Below are positions 7,844 through 14,029 of a stretch of DNA of 14,029 bases, piece by piece. Source of the DNA: DASRJW01 sp035649435. Lineage in GTDB: Bacteria; Krumholzibacteriota; Krumholzibacteriia; G020349025. The notes under the pieces are model-generated. The model was not told the DNA's origin and searched no databases. It saw only the letters and a program-made list of their open reading frames with translations. Every line of letters starts with the position of its first letter. Within the stretch, counting starts at the first letter, position 1. The translations under genes and the position numbers were made by a program. Location of the stretch: NCBI GenBank assembly GCA_035649435.1, contig DASRJO010000174.1, positions 1 to 14,029 on the forward strand, written 5' to 3'.

Positions 7844-8299
7844 TCAGGCGCCCAAGAGCTCGCGCACCAACGCCTGCACTTGCGCGCCGTCGGCGCGGCC
7901 GCGCAGGCGTTGCATCGCCGCCCCCATCACACGCCCCAGATCGCGCGCCGTGCTGGCGCCGGTCTCGGCAATGATCCCTTGCACGATTGCCCGCATCTCG
8001 GCTTCGCCCATGCGCTCGGGCAGATAAGCCAGGACGATCTTCAGCTCGCGCGTCTCCTTGTCGTGCAGATCCGTGCGTCCGGCCTGCGCGAAAGCTTCGG
8101 CCGATTCGCGGCGCTGCTTGGCGAACGTGGTGAACACCTGTTCGACCTGCTCTTCGCTGAGCGCAGCGCGCGCTTCGCCCGCCACCTGCTTCTCCTTGAC
8201 GCGCGCCAGCAACATGCGCAACACGCTGGTGCGCTCGGCATCGCGCGCACGCATCGCGTCCTTGAGATCGGCGTTCAAGCGTTCGAGCAGAGCAAGCAC
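7844..8299 (-). CDS. yqeY: GatB/YqeY domain protein
   Basis: This 151-residue helical protein matches the stand-alone YqeY family, which is related to the tail domain of the GatB amidotransferase subunit; a tRNA-linked role is inferred from that similarity but not established. Typical motifs are LNADLKDAMRARDAERTSVLRML near the N-terminus (read in two parts, about 7-29), TRELKIVLAYLPERM in the middle and GRVMGAAMQRLRGRADG near the C-terminus. The GTG at 8297-8299 is chosen because AGGGGG lies about six bases upstream and the length then equals the family norm. An upstream extension of 18 codons is open but passes through the promoter region. It is the first gene of the unit leading to dnaG and rpoD, as in many bacteria where rpsU would precede it. 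Confidence 0.92.
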   Translation of the reverse strand: MLALLERLNADLKDAMRARDAERTSVLRMLLARVKEKQVAGEARAALSEEQVEQVFTTFAKQRRESAEAFAQAGRTDLHDKETRELKIVLAYLPERMGEAEMRAIVQGIIAETGASTARDLGRVMGAAMQRLRGRADGAQVQALVRELLGA

Positions 8300-8331
8300 T
8301 CGATCCCCCTCAGGGCGGCCAAGAACCATCA

Positions 8332-8360
8332 ACCCTAGGTCGCACCCCAGCAAGCGTCAA
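8332..8360 (-). promoter_or_regulatory. Candidate sigma70 promoter of the yqeY-cvpA-mutS2-dnaG-rpoD unit
   Basis: On the minus strand a -35-like TTGACG (8355-8360; five of six matches to TTGACA) is followed after exactly 17 bases by TAGGGT (8332-8337; a weak three of six match to TATAAT). Transcription would begin near 8325, giving a leader of about 25 bases that contains the yqeY Shine-Dalgarno. Placement in the last gene-free stretch before yqeY adds support. The -10 is weak, so confidence is moderate. Confidence 0.45.
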
Positions 8361-8422
8361 GCACGAGCCGCGGCGTCGCGCGCGCCCGCACTGCATCGGG
8401 TCTGGAAGCCTCTCGGATCTGC

Positions 8423-8463
8423 GAGTCGCTCTTCACAGGGCCAGGTCCTCCCTAGAGCGAGTC
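8423..8463. repeat. Imperfect inverted repeat in the dnaJ-yqeY gap
   Basis: TCGCTCT (8426-8432) pairs perfectly with AGAGCGA (8454-8460). The stem extends outward by two further pairs across one G-G mismatch and inward, past a small bulge, through AGGG/CCCT. Neither side is followed by a run of T, so a classical intrinsic terminator is not supported. It lies between the serpin remnant and the yqeY promoter and could separate the two transcription units. The stretch 8464-8527 shows nothing else I can name. Confidence 0.35.
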
Positions 8464-8527
8464 TGACGTTGCGCTCCGATCCGTATCTGTATTCACATCG
8501 ACTGGGTCTGCCTGCTGGTCGCGTGAG

Positions 8528-8715
8528 TCATACCCTGTCGGGCCTCAGCATTCGTCCAATGAACAGAATGGCACCCGTAGGGCGATCTTGGATCATGAAC
8601 ACGAATGGTCGATCCGCCCGGAACATCGGAACAAAGTCCGTTCGGACCATAACGCATTGGCAATTCGAACCTCGTTTTGTTCCAACTGAGCGAGGAGCGC
8701 CCCCAACGATGCCTT
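8528..8715 (-). pseudogene. Decayed serpin (serine protease inhibitor) remnant with its middle deleted
   Basis: Serpins are protease inhibitors of about 370-420 residues. Only two pieces of one remain here, fused. From 8715 to 8647 one frame reads ALLAQLE and RIANALW, matching the conserved N-terminal helix and the (I/V)ANALW strand. At about 8645-8649 the reading shifts. A second frame from 8647 then gives VPMFRADRPFVFMI and TGAILFIGRMLRPD and stops at TGA 8528-8530; this is the C-terminal serpin signature after the reactive-centre loop. The roughly 250-300 intervening residues, including the reactive loop, are missing, and no start or N-terminal block is visible upstream (8716-8837). Base composition is less GC-rich than in the neighbours. 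It sits on the same strand as dnaJ, downstream of it. It cannot make a working inhibitor. Confidence 0.78.
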
Positions 8716-8837
8716 TGCGCGCACCAGTTTACATCCATGAATTGCTGAGACACGAGCGCTGACGCAAGGCGCAACGAGTGCATCCTTCTCCGTCGCTTTG
8801 GAGCGCTCGAGGGGGCGACGAAAGAGAGGGCTGATAC

Positions 8838-8860
8838 GCGTCGAGCTTACTGCTCGACGC
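8838..8860 (-). terminator. Hairpin spanning the dnaJ stop codon (possible operon end)
   Basis: A perfect nine-base-pair stem, GCGTCGAGC with GCTCGACGC, encloses the five-base loop AGTAA, which contains the dnaJ TAA stop. It lies exactly where the hrcA-grpE-dnaK-dnaJ message would end. Only a pyrimidine-rich CTCTCTTT stretch follows some 15 bases later, so it is not a textbook intrinsic terminator. It may instead protect the mRNA 3' end or act with Rho. Confidence 0.4.
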
Positions 8861-9967
8861 CGTAGCTGCCTTTGCGCGGCGCGGGAACGCTGGTGCCTTG
8901 CAGGGTCTGGAGCTGTTCGAGAAGCTTGCGCTCTTCCTTCGACAAAGTTTCCGGCGTATGCACGATGACGCGCACGAGCTGGTCGCCGCGGCCGGATCCG
9001 TGCAGGTGGCCGATGCCTTTGTCGCGCAAGCGGAAGATGCGGTGCGATTGCGTGCCGGGGGGGATGGTGAGCATGGCCTTGCCATCCAAGGTCGGCACTT
9101 CGATCTTGGCGCCGAGCACGGCCTGCGAGTAAGTGACGAACACATCGGTGATGACGTCGTCGCCGAGGCGCTGGAACAACGGATCTTCCTTTTCCTCGAT
9201 GACGACGTAGACATCCCCCGGCGGGCCGCCGTTCGGCCCGGCATCGCCCTGCCCGCGCAGCGGAATGTAGTTGCCGGTGGCGACCCCAGCGGGAACGCGC
9301 ACCGAGAACGTCTCGTCCGTGTTCTCGAGGCCTTCGCCGCGGCACTGGGGGCAAGGGTCGGCGATGACCTGGCCGCGCCCGCCGCAGGTCGAGCACTCGG
9401 TCACCGTCATCATGTTGCCGAGGAAGCTGCGGGTGACGCGCTGCACCTGGCCGCGACCGCCGCAGTCGCGGCACTGGCTCATGGATCCGCCCTCGCGCGC
9501 GCCCGACCCGTCGCAAGTGCTGCAGCGCACCTGGTGCCGAATGCGCAGCTTCTTGGTCGTGCCGTGCGCGATCTCCTGCAAGGTGAGACTCACGTGCGCC
9601 TGCAGGTTGCGGCCTTGCCGCGCACCGCGGCGCGTCGTCTGCGCCGAACCGAACTCGAACAGATCCTCGAAGGCGTTGCCGAAGCCGCCGAAGTTGCGCA
9701 TGAAGTCGCGCAACGCATCACTGACGTCGGCGTAGCCGTGCGGTCCCTTGAGGCCGGCTTCGCCGTAGCGATCGTAGGCGGCGCGTTTTTCCTCGTCCGA
9801 GAGGACTTGGTAGGCCTCGGTCACGGACTTGAACTGAGCCTCCGCAGCCGCATCACCCGGATTGCGATCCGGGTGGTACTTCAACGCCAGGCGCCGATAG
9901 GCCTTCTTGATGTCCTCGGCACCTGCATCCTTCTGCACGCCGAGCTGCTCGTAGTAATCGGGTTTGG

Positions 9968-9971
<4 letters not shown>
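8847..9971 (-). CDS. dnaJ: Chaperone protein DnaJ (Hsp40)
   Basis: DnaJ is the co-chaperone that delivers unfolded clients to DnaK and stimulates its ATPase. The 374-residue protein is a complete class I DnaJ. The J domain (about 4-70) carries HPD at 33-35. A short Gly/Phe stretch (about 94-110) reads FGGFGNAFEDLFEFG. The zinc-binding domain has four CxxCxGxG repeats (C150/C153, C167/C170, C193/C196, C207/C210), and two beta-rich C-terminal substrate domains follow, with GDVYVVIEEKEDPLFQR at their junction. The ATG at 9969-9971 overlaps the dnaK stop by four bases (ATGA), indicating coupled translation. The stop codon lies in the loop of a hairpin. The Gly/Phe segment is on the short side for the family. 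Confidence 0.98.
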
Positions 9972-11911
<1,940 letters not shown>

Positions 11912-11994
11912 GTTCTCCTCCTCCGCGGCATTTCCCATCGCCACGGCGAACCACTCGTTCTCTCCGCGGGCATTCGCGCCCTGTGTGCTGCGGC

Positions 11995-12561
11995 TCAGCG
12001 TGACACGGTGACGCGCGCCGGCCGCAAGATCTCCCCATGCAGGGTGTAACCGTTCTGCACCACGTCCACCACGTGCTGCGATTCGCAGCTTTCGGCGTCG
12101 ACGACCAGCACGGCCTCGTGCCGTGTCGGGTCGAAGGGCAGCCCCTTGGCTTCGATCCGTTCGAGACCGAAGCGCTGCAGTAGCGCCTGCAGCTGCTGGC
12201 CGATGAGCTCGACGCCGGCTCTCAGGCCCTGGCCTTCTTCGACACCCGATTGCAGCGCGCGCTCGAGGTTGTCGGCAATTTCGAGCACGGCGCGCAGCAC
12301 CTCCGATGCCGATCGTCGGCGCTGATCCTGCCACTCGCGTTCGTTGCGCTTGCGGAAGTTGTCGAACTCCGCCGCGAGACGCAGGTGGCGTTCGTACAAC
12401 TCCTGACGTTCGCGCACCAATGCAGCGTGCTCCTGCTCCAGGCGCTGCAGCTCCGTCGCTTCGTCGGCCGGCGGCAAATCTTCGGCCTGCGCCGCGCTTT
12501 GCCCATCCCTGACTTCGTCTGCCGCAGAGGGCACCACGCGCGCTGGCTCAACCTCGCTCAC
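11995..12561 (-). CDS. grpE: Nucleotide exchange factor GrpE
   Basis: GrpE releases ADP from DnaK and acts as a thermosensor through its long paired helices. The 188-residue protein has a disordered acidic N-terminus (1-35) and a coiled helix (about 36-100) with LAAEFDNFRKRNERE. The C-terminal beta wing carries PFDPTRHEAVLVV and the family signature GYTLHGEILRPARVTV (171-186). The GTG at 12559-12561 is preferred over the in-frame GTG at 12565-12567, because GGAGGT (12566-12571) sits four bases before the former but overlaps the latter. Either start overlaps the 3' end of hrcA, implying coupled translation. Length matches the family. Confidence 0.96.
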   Translation of the reverse strand: MSEVEPARVVPSAADEVRDGQSAAQAEDLPPADEATELQRLEQEHAALVRERQELYERHLRLAAEFDNFRKRNEREWQDQRRRSASEVLRAVLEIADNLERALQSGVEEGQGLRAGVELIGQQLQALLQRFGLERIEAKGLPFDPTRHEAVLVVDAESCESQHVVDVVQNGYTLHGEILRPARVTVSR

Positions 12562-13642
12562 TCGCACCTCCGTCGGCGGGCGGCGGTGTGGCGTCTGCAG
12601 ACAGTTTCGCCTCGGGTCGCGGCTCTTCGGGAGCGCGCAACGCCTCCGCCACGCTCTTCACCAGCGCCAGCGCGACAGCGTAGCGCATCCGCATCGGCCC
12701 CAGGATGCCCACGTGCCCGTCCCAGCCGCCGATCTGGCAATCCGCAGAGACCAAGCTGAACGGCAGCTCCTCCTGACCTGTCGCGACCCCGATGGTGATC
12801 GTCGTGCCGCCCACGCGTTGCTCGCGCAGCATCGTGCCGAGGTTCTCCGGGTGATCGAGGATCTTCACCAGCAGGCGCAGGTTCTCTGGATCCTGGAACT
12901 CGGGTTGGCCAATGATCTGGGTGGCACCTTCGAGGCGCACCGTCGGCGTCGCTCGCTCTTCGAAGACCCGGTCCTTTTCCCGCGCCACGGCGCGCGCGAT
13001 CTCGCCGGCATCACCGGTGCGCTGGGCCAGCGCCGCGTCCAAGCGCCGGCGCGCATCGGCGAGCGTGCAGCCGACCACGATTTCGTTCAACATGTGCGCC
13101 GCTCGATCCAAGGTCAGCACGGGATAGCGCTGCGCCAGCGGCAACATGCAGGTCCGGACCAACCCGTCATCGAGGGTGACGACGACGAGCAGCCGATCGT
13201 GCTCGAGCTGCACCATCTCGATGCGCTGCACCTGGGCACTCGGATGTTCCTCCACCGCGATGCCGATGCCGACGTTGCTCGACAACGCCGCCAACAGATG
13301 CGAGACGCGCGTCAGAACCTCCTGCACCGAGAACCCGACCCGGTCGAGTGCCAGCTCGTCGTGAATGCGGCGAACCATGCTTCCGGGCAAGCGCGCGGGT
13401 CGGCAATGCGTCTCGACGTACAAGCGATAGCCATCGCGCGTCGGTACGCGTCCGGCTGACGTGTGCGGCTGGTGCACGAGGCCCTTCTCTTCCAGCCGCT
13501 GCAGCACGCTGCGAATCGTGGCGCTCGAGACCCCGAGCCCGAGCTCGTCCTGAATGTGGCCCGAGCTCACGGCGCCGGCATCGCGGACGAAGAGCTCGAC
13601 CAGGGCGGTCAGGACGAAACGTTCTCGATCGTTGAGTTGCAT
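12548..13642 (-). CDS. hrcA: Heat-inducible transcription repressor HrcA
   Basis: HrcA represses class I heat-shock genes by binding CIRCE operators and is kept active by the GroE chaperonin in studied species. The 364-residue protein begins MQLNDRERFVLTALVELF with a winged helix-turn-helix (about 1-75) holding SSATIRSVLQRLEEKGL and the hallmark HTSAGRVPTRDGYRLYV (60-76). The GAF-like effector and dimerisation parts follow, with IQRIEMVQL-type strands and a C-terminal NLGTMLREQ and GPMRMRYAVAL block. The ATG at 13640-13642 has AGGA seven bases upstream. An open frame continues 40 codons further, but through the CIRCE element and promoter, so it is not coding. Being first in hrcA-grpE-dnaK-dnaJ with CIRCE upstream, it is likely autoregulated. 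The C-terminal tail is short, Ala/Pro-rich and non-conserved. Confidence 0.97.
   Translation of the reverse strand: MQLNDRERFVLTALVELFVRDAGAVSSGHIQDELGLGVSSATIRSVLQRLEEKGLVHQPHTSAGRVPTRDGYRLYVETHCRPARLPGSMVRRIHDELALDRVGFSVQEVLTRVSHLLAALSSNVGIGIAVEEHPSAQVQRIEMVQLEHDRLLVVVTLDDGLVRTCMLPLAQRYPVLTLDRAAHMLNEIVVGCTLADARRRLDAALAQRTGDAGEIARAVAREKDRVFEERATPTVRLEGATQIIGQPEFQDPENLRLLVKILDHPENLGTMLREQRVGGTTITIGVATGQEELPFSLVSADCQIGGWDGHVGILGPMRMRYAVALALVKSVAEALRAPEEPRPEAKLSADATPPPADGGASERG
12566..12571 (-). promoter_or_regulatory. Shine-Dalgarno deciding the grpE start
   Basis: GGAGGT lies inside the last codons of hrcA, followed by GCGA and GTG (12559-12561). A second GTG two codons earlier uses the last bases of this same motif, so it could not be served by it. 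The arrangement supports the inner GTG and coupling of grpE to translation of hrcA. Confidence 0.55.
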
Positions 13643-13656
13643 CTGGATTCCTCGAT

Positions 13657-13683
13657 TTAGCACTCTCGTGTGGCGACTGCTAG
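13657..13683. promoter_or_regulatory. CIRCE operator (HrcA binding site)
   Basis: Read on the plus strand, TTAGCACTC (13657-13665) is separated by nine bases from GACTGCTAG (13675-13683). The CIRCE consensus is TTAGCACTC-N9-GAGTGCTAA, so one arm is perfect and the other has two mismatches. It ends 14 bases upstream of the hrcA ATG and covers the predicted transcription start, an ideal place for repression. The outer arm also contains the stop codon of hemW. Confidence 0.93.
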
Positions 13684-14029
13684 ACCGAATGTAGCGGCGT
13701 GGGCCGAATCTTGTCAACTCGCGTCTGGGCTGGCTCGAATTCTGTAAGTAATTGCAAAACAATAGAATCCGAGACCATCCACCCCTTGGGGGTGAGCCCG
13801 AAGCGGGTCCCCACCAGGGTACCGAGCCCCTGGCGCGCGAGAAGCTCGAGGAGGGGGCGGGCCCGACCGAGGTCCCAATCCTCGAGCTCGACCCCTTCGC
13901 GCCGCCGCAACCCCAGCATCAGCTCCTCGCGGCGAATCGAGTCGGGGGTCAGCGTTTCTCGCCAGGCGGGCGGCTCTTGCCCGGACTCGAGCGCCTGCAG
14001 GTAGGCTTCCAGATCCGGCCGGTTGGCTC
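13680..14029 (-). CDS. hemW: HemW-like radical SAM heme chaperone, C-terminal part (5' end outside window)
   Basis: The frame enters from the right edge and gives the last 115 residues before a TAG at 13680-13682. It reads RETLTPDSIRREELMLGLR, then LRRREGVELEDW, LLELLARQGLG and RFGLTPKGWMVSDSIV. This is the typical C-terminal domain of HemW, the oxygen-independent coproporphyrinogen oxidase-like family: (E)ELMLGLR, EGV, then LTxKG followed by a hydrophobic helix. HemW is thought to insert or carry heme for respiratory proteins; the radical SAM cysteines lie outside the window. A short tail of about 18 residues after the last helix overlaps the hrcA promoter. hemW directly upstream of hrcA is common in many bacteria, which supports the call. 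Confidence 0.9.
   Translation of the reverse strand, partial: ANRPDLEAYLQALESGQEPPAWRETLTPDSIRREELMLGLRRREGVELEDWDLGRARPLLELLARQGLGTLVGTRFGLTPKGWMVSDSIVLQLLTEFEPAQTRVDKIRPTPLHSV
13688..13717 (-). promoter_or_regulatory. Sigma70-type promoter of the hrcA-grpE-dnaK-dnaJ operon
   Basis: On the minus strand a perfect -35 TTGACA (13712-13717) is followed after 18 bases by TACATT (13688-13693), a four of six match to TATAAT. Transcription should begin near 13680, inside CIRCE, leaving a leader of about 40 bases. The whole promoter lies within hemW coding sequence. Control by a vegetative promoter plus HrcA/CIRCE, rather than a sigma32-type promoter, follows from these two sites. Confidence 0.75.

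Noticed and set aside
8493..8783. 96-codon minus-strand frame with a hydrophobic start, in the dnaJ-yqeY gap
   Set aside because: Serpin similarity lies in the other two frames over the same bases, so this frame is probably accidental. No Shine-Dalgarno stands out.
13643..13762. 40-codon N-terminal extension of hrcA
   Set aside because: It would place the CIRCE operator and the promoter inside the coding region, and HrcA proteins start near MQLNDRE. The inner ATG has a good Shine-Dalgarno.

Overview
This is a GC-rich bacterial chromosome segment in which every recognisable intact gene is conserved housekeeping and lies on the minus strand, so transcription runs from high to low coordinates. 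Gene order suggests a Deltaproteobacteria-like or neighbouring lineage (Desulfobacterota, Myxococcota or Binatota type). The clues are yqeY, cvpA, mutS2, dnaG and rpoD in a row, a C4 zinc-ribbon coiled-coil gene downstream, and hrcA-grpE-dnaK-dnaJ upstream. The taxonomic call is inference from gene order and protein style, not a database match.

Layout in the direction of transcription. The right edge holds the 3' part of hemW. A heat-shock operon follows: hrcA, grpE, dnaK, dnaJ. Its sigma70-type promoter lies inside the end of hemW, and a CIRCE operator overlaps the hemW stop codon, so HrcA probably autorepresses the operon. About 550 bases between dnaJ and yqeY contain no intact gene. They hold a hairpin spanning the dnaJ stop codon, a decayed serpin gene with its middle deleted, another imperfect inverted repeat and a probable promoter.

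The second unit is a macromolecular-synthesis-type operon: yqeY, cvpA, mutS2, dnaG, rpoD. The usual leading rpsU is not at this position. mutS2 has no ATG, GTG or TTG upstream of its conserved N-terminus; a CTG overlapping the cvpA stop is the best visible start. A long, nearly perfect inverted repeat sits between mutS2 and dnaG. After rpoD come a tRNA with a CAT anticodon (probably the lysidine-type tRNA-Ile2), tRNA-Val(CAC), the zinc-ribbon protein gene and the first 16 codons of another gene, possibly an RNase H-like protein, cut by the left edge.

Together the genes cover protein folding and its stress control, replication priming, the main sigma factor and structure-directed DNA or ribosome quality control. 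I see no CRISPR array, complete insertion sequence, phage gene or new defence cassette. The items most worth a second look are the serpin remnant, the operator/stop-codon overlap, the mutS2 start and the inverted repeat.
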